A stretch of 64,000 nucleotides of DNA from Volvox africanus (taxonomy: Eukaryota; Chlorophyta; Chlorophyceae; Chlamydomonadales; Volvocaceae), in NCBI GenBank assembly GCA_030268105.1, contig BSDZ01000004.1, forward strand, positions 5,191,001-5,255,000, read 5' to 3'. Under the pieces are notes generated by a model. It did not search any database. It worked only from the letters and a program-made list of their open reading frames with translations, and was not told the DNA's origin. Below, piece after piece: positions 26,876 to 54,900 of this stretch. The stretch's first letter is position 1; each line of letters opens with the position of its first letter. Both the position numbers and the translations under genes were made by a program.

Positions 26876-28181
26876 ATGTTGTCCGCTGCTTTGAGAGGTA
26901 CACCTGCTACGATAAGCGGTCAACCTTGTCCGATACAGCCCAGGTTGCTGCCTGCGCTTCCGCAGTCCCAGCCCGCGTCGCGGGCGTTGGCCTCGAGTTA
27001 CTCCTCTCTTACGGATGAGCCCATCTTTGAGTCTCCGCGGGGTCAAACAGTCGGCATATCGCTGCAATCTCATCCAAGTGCTCATATGGAGGGGGACCTG
27101 GACGTAGACGGCAGTAGCTCCAGTGATGAGCTAGAGGGAGACGTCTTTGGAGCGGGTGGAGATTTGGAGGATGGGCCTTCCGTGAGCTCGAGCCAGACTC
27201 AGCATGCCCATCATTTGTGTTTTAGCACACCAAGTGCAGCTGGTCCTATGACATCTTCGGCTGCAACCTCGACGGCTGCGACTTTGCTCAGTGCTGGTCC
27301 CTCGGGAGAGTGAGTCATCTAGCCCGATCCTTCTGTAGGGGACCTGTTCGATGCCAATTCAGTTCCATCAGTATCCTTTTTTATTTGGCTGTCCGTCAGG
27401 TTGCTGTTTGTCGTAAGGTTTTGTTTGCGACGGCGCACCTCTGCAACCATATTTCTGGACTCGGTCATTTCCATGACTTTTACCAGAAGACAAAACGTTT
27501 CATACCGGGGCTTTAACTTGTATATCAAATTGCATTACCTATCCCTCCTGTCGAGCTGGACCACAGGTTTACAATCGGACGAGCAGCCATGCCAACAAAG
27601 GGAAGCATGAGCGATCTGCAGGCAGAACTCGAACACCTGACTTCAATAAATGGAGGGCGTGGCTCAAGGCCTATTGGCATTCCGCGGGCAGGGGCTTTCG
27701 CCCCGTCCACCTACCAGCCCGTTCCAGGCGCCTTCATGCAGGGCTTTGTACCACCCCATGAGCTGGCCGCTGCGTCTGTCCAGGAATTGGATCCCATGGT
27801 AAGCTCTGATTTCGTTGAATGAAATTGCAATCAACACCATAGTAGTTCATATGGGTGATAATGCGTAGCTTAAGTGCTTGCATATTCAACGCTTCATGGG
27901 TTTCGTTGGCTTCCGTTGGGGCTACGGGTGAGAGGTTACCTAGGGAGCACGTTCTTCGCTTACTTTGGAGATAGGCAAAATATTACCTCATTCACCATCT
28001 CATGCTTGTCGAAGTTGGTCAACCCCACGTGCTTTTCATTCCCCAGGCCGTCCACAGCCATCGCCATAAGAGCATTGCCGAAAGGTTAAGGACAGCAGTA
28101 TTTGAGCAAACGGGTCATATGAGCCGCACGACAGCTGCCGTGTTCCTGCAGCCTGGGGCATTTCATATCAAGCGCCAGTAA
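26876..28181 (+). CDS. Hypothetical protein, 266 residues, three exons
   Basis: Exons 26876-27309, 27567-27798 and 28047-28181 keep one open frame across two clean GT-AG introns (GA|GTGAGT, ATG|GTAAGC), ending at TAA, with a candidate TGTAA signal 540 nt further on (28721). I do not recognise the family. The N-terminus (MLSAALRGTPATISGQP) is basic and acid-poor and could be an organelle-targeting peptide. Residues 75-105 are acidic (GDLDVDGSSSSDELEGD). The middle has a helical piece (MSDLQAELEHL) then a Pro/Gly/Ala-rich stretch (IPRAGAFAPSTYQPVPGAF). The end is basic: HSHRHKSIAERLR, which superficially resembles a bHLH basic region, but no helix-loop-helix follows. Coding status rests on frame continuity and splice sites only. 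It follows CPX1 on the same strand, about 1 kb away. Confidence 0.5.
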
Positions 28182-31100
28182 TGCATTGTGTCCCTTTTCC
28201 CGGAACCTCCACCTTGGGAGGTTTTTACGATGCGGTTATGGGCCTGGAGAAGCGATCGAGAGTCTACCATGTGCTATACAGGGCGTCAGAGTGCTTAGCT
28301 GGGTGTGTGATTCCCCTGTATCTGGCGCACAGGACATCGCTTGGCTGCCCTTAAATTTGCCCTGACGACCGGACTCAATGCAATTATGACAAAATCTTAA
28401 TGGGTCGCACAGTAGACTTTGGGCGCAGCACGCTTCCAAACCCCTGCTGTTCCGACCGTGCGTTTGAATTTAAGGTCATTCGCTTACGAGCGGGTAGCCT
28501 GTGCTAGCTATGAGCGCCTAAGAATCTTCGTCCCCACGATCTTACGGGTTGAAAGAACTGTTTGCTACCTGTTATCATCTGTGCACTTTCTCTGCGCCGC
28601 CACCCGCCCGTGTGGTAATAGTATTGAGAGTTGAGTGATGGCGCATACGTGTGTACGTTAGATATGTGGTTGCTAGCCGCGGGTAGCTTTGTATCTTGCA
28701 CCGGCCGGGCTGCGAGTGGATGTAAGATGTGGGTCGGCTGGTTGCGCTCCTTGTACACTAGGAACTATAGGGTTGGCGAAGGGCTTAGGAGTGGCTTGGT
28801 GTTTGGGAAATATTCTATCCTATGTCCACGTTTATCTTTGTCTTTGCTATGTGTCTGTATGTGCCATTCTGGGGGTTTATGCATCATTGGGGTTGACTAA
28901 TGACCAAGGGACATTCTCAGGACATTCTAGCATATGGTCCTGCGAACACGTGTTGACTCGGGCTTGGGTTGAGTCGCCCTTCTTGGGACGGATTGGACGT
29001 AGCCGTGCAGCAGCAGCCCCTGCCGGCACCCTCGAGCGGCTCGGTATGCGCCTGCTAGTGAGTAGTTACTTTGACTCCATGCTGCTCAAGCCGCTGGGTG
29101 TGCTTCAATTCGCCCGGCCTGACTACATCTTACGGACAATTATTACTATCGTAGTATTGAACACTTTGACATACGTACATACCTGATTGTTGCATGTTGA
29201 AAAGTTTTGTTAGCCATGACGTTCCTAGGTCAGCCGTCTTGGTCTTGATTGCAGCGCCAGTTGCTTCGCACCGCCGTCGGGTTCATTGACCTCTGCTCTT
29301 CACCGTCTGCAGGACCGTGTGCTTTTTACCTGTAGTTCGTTCCATGCCGCTGGTTTGTGCTGCGCGGGATCTGCTCTCTTGGCTTCCCGGGATAGGACCA
29401 GGCGGTTTACTGGGTAGGCCGGATAGCTACCCCGCTGAGGGATAGCGCTACGTCGCGTTTTTGCAACTCTACCGCAAGAGAAAAAATTTGTTTAATTGTA
29501 TGGTTTTCCAAATGACAAATGAGCTTGCCATGAAGCTCTGCTGCGACCCTGATCGTGGACGGAGGGAGGTGCAAAATTGAGGTCGTGCGTGCCCGTACGA
29601 GGTATTGTGATGGCTGCCTCATTACGCGTGCGGTGTTCAGCACCACGTGCCTTGGTGCTATTGTTTGCTTCCCTGGTCTCCTGTCGTTCTAAACCCGGCG
29701 CATATATGCCCCCTCTATCCGAAGGGCGGCCTGAATCTTAGTCATGGCGGTCTCTTAGAAGGATGGATTGGCGATTCTGTATTCCTAATCTTTCGTTGAC
29801 GTTTTCGTGGAGTATCTGACGCGCGTTATGAGGGTGTGCGTGCGTGGTCATCACGCATACCCGCATGGATGCGGCTATGCATGCTGACATGTAAGCCAAC
29901 TGGCCAAATGATCGCACGGATGACTTGCGGTATCGGTGGATGGAGGACGAATATGTGGCGGGTCTGGCTCCTCCCAGCCAAAGCCCAATTATTCTGTTGT
30001 GTATTTTGGGAAATGCTCGGTCTCGTCCAATGATAGCGTGCTGTGCTGGCCTTATCACGGCACACAAACACCGTCGTTGCCTGCTAGGATGTGATGGTAT
30101 GCCTTGCTCTGCACTCTGCCAAACTCGATGGTGGATTAAGATTTGATGTTACAACAGGTGCTGGGACGGCTTCTCGGTTCGTTCACTCAATTGATTCCTT
30201 TCAGCACGTGACCTTCCAAGCTTCGTGTCTGCTCGGTATGGTTTTTACCGGGCAACACGGCCACAGCGATGACGAGTAGGTGATCTCGGCGCCGATCCGT
30301 TTGGCGGTAGTGGTGTTTGTTGCTCATTTTGGCCGTCAGAGGAGGGTCTTAAGCAAGAGTCGATTCTTAATTTACTCCTCCGGCATAACGTTAGGCTGGT
30401 TGGCCATCCATCAGTGTATGCCATCCCTGGTGTATGACCATAGTTTTCATAGGTCCAAAACGCTCGACTGACTGGGTGTTGAGAACCTTAGGTATACCCC
30501 GATGCGCATCCGGAAGTTTTCTTTTCCTGCATTCGATGATCTGTTTTGCGGTTTATGTGACGCGTGGTTTGTCTGGTGCTGTCAACCTTTGGAGGACTGC
30601 GTCAGCGTCTCTATGCAGGGCCCGTCCGTTGGGGCCCTGCCAACGCTCACGTGTCAGAAGACAGCACCGCTCCGAATCTCATGTGACGATAACTTAACTT
30701 TGTCGTGTGTCCATATTGGAAATCGGTTGCGGGTTGCATATGCATCTCTCCTTCCGTATACCCTATAGTATAACATGTTTACCCTGAAATTGATTGGCAA
30801 GGGATTCCAAAGTGGATTAGGAGGGATCATGTTCCTTTTCCATCGTGCTCTGCGTGGTGTCCAGTTACACGTTTCCTGTTCCATATTGGAAAATGGGCTG
30901 CCATTGCTGTAGGCGTATGGACGTGGTGTGTGATATAAGAGCGTCCCCTTGTTGCTGCGCACCGCACGCGGCAGGGCCTCTATATTAGCGCGGCAAGATG
31001 AGAGCAGCGAGACGTCACGTGAACATGACTACTACATACAACTTTGTTACATTTTGCATGATGTCTTGTCCCTCATGCTTTTAGAGGTGGTACCAGCTCG

Positions 31101-34100
31101 CACTCAGGCACCGCGTATATCATGTTTTGAGGGGAAGGATGCGGCTGGGAAATCAACCTGAACCAAATCACGTCTCCGATTATGCTGCCCAAAGAGTTAG
31201 CCCACCTACTTTCGGCAAACTCTATATTGTGCGCACGCAAATGGGCGGTTGGCCACATGCTCTAAAGACTGTTTGCCGCCCTCAAATCACACGTGCAGAC
31301 CCGAGGGCGGCTGCAGTACAACGCCAGAACGTCATGCAGCTGTTCGACCGTCAGCTATGTCTACAAGACTCATGCCATCAAACCCACGAAGTACCAAAGG
31401 TTCTCGGTGGAAACATGATAGGAAATTCAACCGCCCATCAACACATTCGGGCCATATCTGAAACAGGCCGTGACAACAACGTAGAAACTGAAAAGCCAGA
31501 AACGTGCCGTACCGCTTCATGATGCCCCATGTAAGGATGTGGATGACCTGGGACAACGTAGTACATGGCCGAAACCTCAGGGGCCTCTCCTCTTGAACGA
31601 TAGTAACAAGTAACGATTGCGACAACGGGAGTCGTTCTCCATACATGGGAGAAAGCTGCCTCCCGTGCGCTGCGGGGTCCGGGATCCTCGTACCAACCAC
31701 TTGCACCTGCCGTAACCTACGACCGCAGGTCCTCGGCCTTCAGGGTTACATTAACCCATGTAGAGACTGAATCACTGTTTCCACAAATACACGAATACGC
31801 ACATATTCACACGCACTTACACACACATATACGCGACAAACGATGAATCTGAAGATCCAACTCTCGGCCTACGAGAGGACCCTGCTACGCTCACGGAAAT
31901 GCGCGCCAAATTTGAAAATCAAATGTGCGAATGAACTCTCCATCGAGCACCTGACAATCGACACTGGTAGGAAGGCATCTGTCGGAGTGGGAGTGGCGTA
32001 ATTCCCACCACTGGGCCCCCCGCCCCACCTGGCTGCAACGGCTGCAACTTCCGCCCAGCTTCACATCATGCGCCCCAGAAGCCTCGCGGTTACCCCCGAT
32101 GTACCAGCGATCCATCTGATTGAGACATCCCTCCTACATCCCCTGCTGCCAGTAGTGACTTCCAGACGTCCGAAAGACCGAGCTGAGTCCCGTCATCCCT
32201 GGCACCCACACCTACGGCCCCAAATGGCGACAGGTACACGCGCCGTGCCGTTACTCACTACTCCCAGAACATGCTCTCCGCAACCACACCTCTTCTGCGT
32301 CCCCGGCATGCAGGCGTCTGCAAAATCCATGCTCTAACATGATGTTTGCACGACAACAAAAACAACAACATACAAGACCCTTCACAGGTAGAGGGCAGGG
32401 TGCCCCCATGTCGATGGACGGTGAAGGACCCGATTATAGTGACCTGCGAGCTGACCAGGAGCGGAGTTGACGCCATAGTCGATTCGGCAGATTCCGCTGG
32501 ATGCCGGTGGTGGGTGCTGAACCCGGGAAGAGCACTGAATTCGGAGAAGTCGGCATGGGAGACCGGATGAGGGTGCCCCGAAATACCGGGGAAGGTAGGG
32601 ACTGCCAGGTTAGTGGCCACGGGTGATGTAACCCCCTATCCCACACACAACAACATACATTCTTGCAATTCGGCGCGAGTATGTGTATTATAATTCTGAC
32701 ATGCCCTTCTGACGTCCTGAGTAGTACGAGTAAAGGCAATAGCAGAAGCAGCAGAATCAAGGCCAGCATTGCAAGACGGCCATTTCTTGACCCCGTGGGG
32801 TTTGACCCCGCAACTAAGCCGATGTCGGCTCGTGGCGGGATACACAGCTCGGGATACACAGCTCACAGGATCAACGACGGCTGGGGGCAAAATAGGGCCC
32901 ACCCAAAACAACAACTTCTGGATAATGCTGAAGATCACACTCTTGCACTTGCTCATCTGCTGTGGCTGTCAACATGGCCACTCCGTACCATCTGTACGAT
33001 GGAAAGCTGTCATGTTGACATTACCGACAAGGTCCGCGTGTCCCCCGTCGCCGCCCTTTCCACGTAACGCATCCGAAATATAACGCATACGAGTTCCCAA
33101 CCGCACCAAACACGCGACAACTCAACCTCAACCTCAACCTCAGCTTCAGCTTCAGCTTCAGCCTCAACAAGAAATAACAGCAGCTGCAGCACCGCCATTC
33201 AGCATTAACAAAAACAGCAAGGACGATGGCAGCGGCGATAAAACCGGAGCCGCACCCTAACCAGGAAGCGGACAAGACGCGCAGGCAGCACTCCCCGGTC
33301 AGCTACCCCGAGACGGGGGATTCCAGAGTTACGACAAATCTTATGCTGCCTGTGTGAATCAGCGCCTGTGTGAACAGCGAATCCGCAAAAACCGGTAGAC
33401 AGATGGACAGAAGCACAGCAATGAGATGTCTGTACGTCTGTCCGATAGCCAAAATCCAAACGTTGAAGATTGGGGGACAAGGTAGCTCTGTTAAGCGCGC
33501 ATACATCAACTTGCAACGTTGCCATCGGCCCACTCAGACCGTGAGTGTGTGTGGGTTTGGATGCCGAGCCACCGCATCAGACCCCGGACGCTCCCCGTTT
33601 CACATGCCGCACATCTCTCCTGCCGCTCGCTGCCTTAAAAAGCAAACGTGCACATGCACGTCTCATGTCATGCTATGCAAGTACTAAACGCAATGACGTC
33701 GTCGAGTGAATCCCATAGATACTAATCACCGAAAACAACATGTGCACGTACGACTTACAGCGGCCGTACAAGCTGACCCAAAATCGCAACGCCTACGAGA
33801 TGTCGGTAGATGTCGGTGAACATGGGGGCTTCCCTGGTGGTGTGTGTGTTTGCGGTTCGAGTTCGTACGCCGGGAGTTGGATATCCCCCACCATGCTCTC
33901 GGACAGCAACGGCGCCAACGACTGATACCGGAGGGTCCTTTTAGGGGAAAGCGGAAGCCCTTCACAGGGGCCAAACACCCGTTCCTTTTCAAAGAGATTA
34001 GGAAGATGTGATGCGGTGTGGCGCTGATCAAGCCATGTACTGCACCCTCTTGAGGACCGAACCTCCAGACTACCTTGTGTCTGTCTTTCCCGCCTTGACC

Positions 34101-34682
34101 CACTTCAAATACTAAACAGTGACCGTTTCCGTTTCCCCAACAAATACTGAACAGAAGTTCACGTGAGCGTACGGCGCCAGGCTGTTGGCCAGTGGACCGA
34201 AGCGCCCAGTACATCACCCCTAGTGAGGGACGGAGCAGGCTGACGTAAACGCCAAAACACCCGGGGGTCGGGAGGAAGGAAATGTGTCCGCGGATTTTGG
34301 TCAATTTGGACAAACGTTGGTGTTTTGTCAATAACTTTCCAAAGCCATGAGCGGCCTTCGCTAGACGTCTGCCACTATTGCCACGTCTCCCGCGCTTACG
34401 AGGAGATACCACCCACACGACGCGACGCATTGCTGTCCCCGAGTCATCGCCTTTATTTGCGGGGATCGTCACATGTGCTCCGCTGGGAGCGTCTTCCCCC
34501 CTTCCTCCTAAGCAATCAAAAAATATCCATTCATCTAAACCGATCCCTCTCGCTGAAACCCACACAGATTGTCGCAACAAACATATCAGCACACATGGCG
34601 TGCTGTATTTCTCGGCCCGTTAAGTAAAATCGTGGCGCAGCGACGAATGGATAACATCAAAGGGGCGACAGCGCTTAGACCG
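28182..34682. other. 6.5 kb gene-poor region between two convergent genes
   Basis: This holds the 3' UTR of the hypothetical gene (to about 28740) and the long 3' UTR of the cyclase (candidate TGTAA, seen as TTACA, at 33755-33759 for the minus strand). Between them I found only anonymous open frames, a family B repeat (32540-32632) and a short CAACCT/CAGCTT tandem tract (33121-33165). A minus-strand frame at 31891-32115 (DRWYIGGNREASGAHD) looks protein-like but has no recognised family or exon partners. Confidence 0.5.
32540..32632 (-). repeat. Dispersed repeat family B, copy 2 (inverted)
   Basis: Its reverse complement matches 11796-11890 closely, with an uninterrupted match over TATTTCGGGGCACCCTCATC and several small indels elsewhere. 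Confidence 0.65.
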
Positions 34683-49694
<15,012 letters not shown>

Positions 49695-49883
49695 TTTTGC
49701 TATTTTACAAAAATATTAACGGGAGTTAAGGGCTCAAGCAGGCCAGCGCAGTGTTTTGGCAGCAGGAACCATGTCGTACACAGTATCTAGGCAGTTTCGC
49801 ACCGTTAGAATAACATAATCCCCTCGAAAGGCTGTTTTGGTAAAGAAACTAATTAGTTGAAATTTAGCGACCCAGTACAGTAC

Positions 49884-49916
49884 TACAAGATCATATGCTG
49901 AGCATATGATCTTGTA
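49884..49916. repeat. Perfect palindrome: 16 bp arms, 1 nt spacer
   Basis: The arm TACAAGATCATATGCT is followed by one G and its exact reverse complement. It is 190 bp upstream of the cyclase start codon. Confidence 0.9.
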
Positions 49917-49974
49917 TATGCCGCTGCAGCGGAAGCGTAGATAATTTGAGTGCCACAAAAATATATAACAAGAT

Positions 49975-50166
49975 TTGTGGGTGAGATTTGCAACGAGTCG
50001 CTATCATGGCAAAACTACGGAAACTGGAAAGTCGAGTTCCGTGCTGGACTCGCTGGGTCAAGCCAACGGGTACGAAGAGCTGCAAGAAATGGAAAGAATT
50101 AATATGCCGTTTACTGACGTTTTTCAGCTGAAAGATATATTCAAGGCTATTCAAAGCCGAGCATAG
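49975..50166 (+). CDS. Small open reading frame, 63 codons, uncertain
   Basis: The C-terminal part (ANGYEELQEMERINMPFTDV, then FQLKDIFKAIQ) has a soluble-protein look with alternating charged and hydrophobic residues, unlike the surrounding frames. No family is recognised, and it may be chance or an unannotated upstream exon. Confidence 0.2.
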   Translation: MWVRFATSRYHGKTTETGKSSSVLDSLGQANGYEELQEMERINMPFTDVFQLKDIFKAIQSRA

Positions 50167-51992
50167 GGATTATTAAGGCAAATTTCAGTGAATCTGCCTG
50201 TACACCGTGATCGCCAGCCGCAAAGGCTCACCACTTTGACGAAATATAAATAGTTATAATCCAGGAATTGTAAATTCGTTACATGCATTCTATGTTAAAG
50301 ATCTAAATGGCCTCGTTCGGCCTCGAAAAACAACGATTCGGAAAATGGCGGATACAGACCAATCACCGTGATAACTGGTAAATGGAAATATAAGAAATTA
50401 CAAGTATAATCTACAAGACTTTGTTTATCCCTCTTGTTTTATGCAAATTGGAGTACGGCCATGTGCTTTCACGTCCGTCCGGTCCTGCCTGTGTACGCCT
50501 GTATTGCCTGTTGTTCGTATTGCAAAACACACTAGAAACACTTGGCCTCGGAATGCATTTAATTTTTAAGGCTATGCATTCAACGTAGCATCGCAAAAAT
50601 AAATTGTTTCACCGGTATAGGATTGTAATGCTATCCGATCGCAAAACTATCTGTTACGTTCACGCGCTGTCTGGCATTACTAATTATCATACTATTATAG
50701 CTGTGCATGTATTTATGTATGCATGTATGTATGTATCAACAGATGAAACATTATTCACACTGCAAAAAACGTCGTCAAACTACAGCACGCCCATTCCAAC
50801 ACCACACAAGGATTGCGTTGACTACGCAGGACGCAAGCGACTTAAAAGGGGATACCCTTTAAAACAACTGGAATTACAACACCCGGTTCTGGTCCTTTCA
50901 GGAATGACTAGAGAGGGTATGCCCAACAACCATGTGGGGACCGTACTGTGGGTGCGATTTTGAAGGCCGTCAATAGCAGCGTAAGAAGGGTCGTTGACTA
51001 CCTTGTTGCTGTGAGATAGCTGGCCGTTGACACGCAAAGTTGGAGTTGTAAATCATCCGTTGTACTACATACAGACATCAGGCGGCATCAGTTGGACGCA
51101 CACCAATACACAGCACGCAGTTTGCATGATGTAATCGAAGTGCCTAGGTTGCTAATAATCCATTATGTAATCCTTGCATAGGCTAATGCTGTACTCCGCT
51201 CCGAAGTAAACTATCATGAAACACCGCCCTGCATGAACACCGTGCATAGATCAGCATGCTGATGGCTGAGGCCAAGAAATGGCTTAACCAGCCTAATCCT
51301 GGCAAATCGATACATCACCGTAATGTGGCGATGTTGGGAATGCACTGGCGTAACCAGCTTGCACGAATGGCCAGGCAAGCTATTCTGAACTTACCATCCT
51401 CAACAGTACTGTTTGCTAGTACGCAACGGATTCACAACAGGGCAGGACCAGACATTAAATGTAGATCTTATCCACCCTCAAATGCTGTCATGCAGCAGAA
51501 AACACAATCGTTGGATTTGCACTGTATTTGACGGTTGGTGGAGGCCTGGATGGAGGGGTTGCGTGACATATCTCTCTAAACCAAGGGTCACAACATAGTC
51601 CAAGTCCTTACTTTACGAATGTAGGAATGCACAGTATAGAAAAATTTGCAGTCCTGCACATGATCAATAGTTTCTCAAGCATTCTTTTCAGGCAACCTTA
51701 GAGCACGCGCCGAGACAAAGACCTTGCTCAGCAGCGAGCCGCCCGACAAGCCAAGCGTGTAAAGACATGGATAAAAAAAGGATATAGTTGTGAAAAGTAT
51801 GCCATAGACTTGAAGTGCCGCCGCGACCAGTCTGATTCAGGATGTCGTCTTTTACGTACGCACAGTACTTCGTATTCATAGGACAATTTCAGGATCTGCA
51901 GAAAATCAGATTCGTAAATAAGAGGATAAAATTCCTACGCGTATGATTTAAACAAAACGAGTCCGAGTACGTTAACTCGAAAAGTTGCAAAT

Positions 51993-54900
51993 ATGGAAAA
52001 TGGTGAAGCCCCTTGGAATGAGGACGATTACAACTTTGATAGAAGGCGTCTCACTGTACAAAAGAAAGGCAAGCGAGTTATCCCAATTTTATAACCCTGG
52101 TCTGCTGCCCATGGTCACCTTCGGACTTGCCACCTTCCACAGAACGGATAGAAGACCCGGATTATGAGCAGCCTCAAGTGCACATGCACACAGCTCCGCA
52201 GGCGCGGTCGGAGCCGCAGGGTGCACCGGTATCGGTGACAGGTGAGCTGCGTGTATTGGATGCATTTTCTCGTCCCTGCAATCGCTGACGTTTGCTTGCC
52301 TATGATACAGGGCTTCAGTCTGTTTCGTCCAAACCAGATATTTGTTGTTTGGTGAGACTGCTTTAGTTGTCCTTTAACCCCGTAGCAACGGGGTCCGACC
52401 TATAAAATATGATGTATCCACGATGTCCTTCATGAGTATCGGCTTATATTCACCCGTTTTTGTTTGCAGGTGAAGGTGCGATGAAGAGTCGCATTCCGGT
52501 CCGAGTGAAAGCGGTGTTTCGTCCAAGTCTCACTAAAGGTGTTCCATGCAACTCGCAGGGTTGCCATGCAGATTTAGCAAATAGCAAAGCATATTACCGC
52601 CGCTTCAGAATATGTGAGGCGCATATGAAGTCCTTGAGCCTGAGCATCGAAGGCCGCTCCTGCCGGTTCTGTCAGCAATGTGGCAAGTTCCATTTGGTAA
52701 GTTTGGTGGAAGAATGCGTGTGGGGTTTCCAACCTGTCGTAGATTGGCGGTCGACCTATCCGGACGCGATTTTGTTCGTTTCTTGACGAGCCAACTCCTC
52801 CCCTATTTACTTATATCCCCGGTGTCACAGGTGGAGGAGTTTGATGGCTCTAACAGGTGGGTTATTTTTGGATTTAGTTAACTGACGTGGAATCGTGCTT
52901 TCGCGTGGCACCTGTGGGCAGGCACGGCATGCCACACTGGCAAGACGTACTTGGGGCCCGATGCCGATACTTGGGGTCCCTACCAATTCCCACAGGAACT
53001 GTCGTAAGGCCCTCATGATTCGATTCTACAAGCGCCGTAACATGCCGCTTACAAGTCTGCAATCCGCGAGGTGAGCCGTTTGGATATGTTCGTTGCCCCG
53101 CACCTCCAAGCGGCATGAATTGCTTGTACGGCGGCCACTAAACATCCAATTCAGTCCTTTCCGTAGTAATTGACGCTTGAAAACCGTTTAGCCCGCCGGG
53201 GGGAACACGCCAAGAGGCCTGCACCCAGTCCGAAGGGATCAGGTCTTACGGCACGCCTAAGCTATGAATCTTCACAATCCTCGTTTCTGTGTGCCGTTGA
53301 TGCCGCCAAACCCTTCGCAGCGGACGATCGGACACACAGGTGAGTTGGTGTTGGGTCTTCAAGGGATCGACGGGCAACTGCAATGCATGGCCCGGAGTTG
53401 CATGCACATGCTTCACCTGAATCATTTTGGGGCCCGTAGGATTGCATTCGGCTATAGTGTGTCCCAATAACCCTTTTGATCGGGCCATAAGGGTTTGATG
53501 CTGTAGAGATTTTCACTTGGAAGTCATGTCGATTTGCATGGCGTTTCATCGTCTTCATGGCAAACGACTTCTAGGAATGTCACTTGTCATCGTTGCTTGG
53601 CGTATCTGGTGTATCCTCAAAAAGAAATCATGGTATAAATCAGCCACGGCTCATTTCAGATGAGGGGTCACTGTCCACACGGACGGATTTGCACGTACGT
53701 GCGCAACGCACGCCGCGTCCACTTTCATTGGGCTCGGGCGCGCAGAAGCAGAAGCACGCAAGCGGGGCGTGGGCTCTCCACCTCATCGTGCTGCCCATGC
53801 GCCAGTGCCAGCAATCTATTCTCCACGCAAGGCCTTCCAGCTTATCTCTATCTCGAAGCTATGGTATATCTTCGCCTCGTTGTGGGTCCGGCGCTCTCTC
53901 CACTTTCCACAATTGTTCGACATGGTGTCACAGGCTGCCGCGACGTCTACAAATGCTTATTCGCAACAAGAGCTTAAGTTGGAGCCCCGCAAACGCGGTC
54001 GCCCGCGCGCGCCGCGACCCGATATCCTGGAAGAAGAGCAGGCGGCGACGAGCGGCGGCAGCGGACCCGGCTCGCCACCGCCTGTTGGTGGCAGCAACGG
54101 TGCTGCCGCGGCGCGTGCTGCCGCCGCCGCCGGTTTTGACTCAGCGCTTCAGGCTGCTTATATGGCTGCATCGCGGGGTTATCAGGGCACCACGGGGTTG
54201 GGTGTTACTCCGGCCACTGCCATCGGGCCGCCGGGTTACAGCCAAGGCGGCGTGCGCATGGCAGGCATCGAAATTGATGAGGTGGATGATGAGCACGACA
54301 GGAGGCCGCCAAGCTTACGGCGCCGCAGCACGACGGCGCCGCACGTACTTACTGCAGCCGTGGGTGGTCATGGTGTCGATAAACAAGGGCGCCATGGGGT
54401 CGGAGGCTCAGACCGGGTTGCTAGCGGCATCACAGGTTGCGGTGAAATCATGATGGATGGGATACGGACGCACCCAACATTACAGTTGCAGAATCAGATG
54501 GCGACGTTGCATGTTTTACCGGGTCATGGTACCGGGGCCCCGGCGGACCGGGTAGGCCAGGGTTCATTGGGTTACGTCCCTGATGGGAAGCGCGCAGGAG
54601 GCGGTAGCGGCGGTAGCGGCGGTAGCGGCAGCCTGTCCCGATGCAGCTCCAGCCACAGCCAAGATCTGGATGGGGTAGTGCCGGCACGCGGCGTTGGTGT
54701 TGATGGCCGCTGTCGTGCAGCGCTGCCTCAGCTTGGCACTGGTGCGCCTGTCACTAAAACGGCAGGAGGCAGCAGCGACGGCGGCTGCGAGCCCATGGAT
54801 GGCCTGGATGCTCGGGGCGGGGCGCGTGGTCCTATTCTGGATGCTGGCATGCTGTCCGGATCCGCAGCCCAACTAGGACTGGCAAGCCTATTAGGGGGTC

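Larger units (their letters stand above)
49695..51992. promoter_or_regulatory. Divergent 2.3 kb region between the cyclase and the SBP regulator
   Basis: This should contain both promoters. It holds a perfect 33 bp palindrome (49884-49916) with two GTAC cores beside it (49875, 49880), and a GTAC at 51966 near the SBP start. Several open frames up to 119 codons (for example 50604-50963, 51256-51531) show no family resemblance. Confidence 0.5.

Noticed and set aside
28047..28181. Possible bHLH basic region (RHKSIAERLR)
   Set aside because: Spacing of the usual His/Glu/Arg contacts is off by one and no helix-loop-helix follows before the stop, so bHLH was not called.
33726..34592. 288-codon minus-strand open frame
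   Set aside because: It falls just after the cyclase stop codon and before a likely poly(A) signal at 33759, so it is probably 3' UTR. Its composition (Arg/Cys/Trp-rich) is unlike the real genes here and no motif is recognisable.
53584..54453. 289-codon plus-strand frame overlapping SBP exon 7
   Set aside because: It is an Arg-rich shadow frame. The alternative frame has the AT-hook-like motif, continues the phase from exon 6 and runs to a proper donor at 55001.
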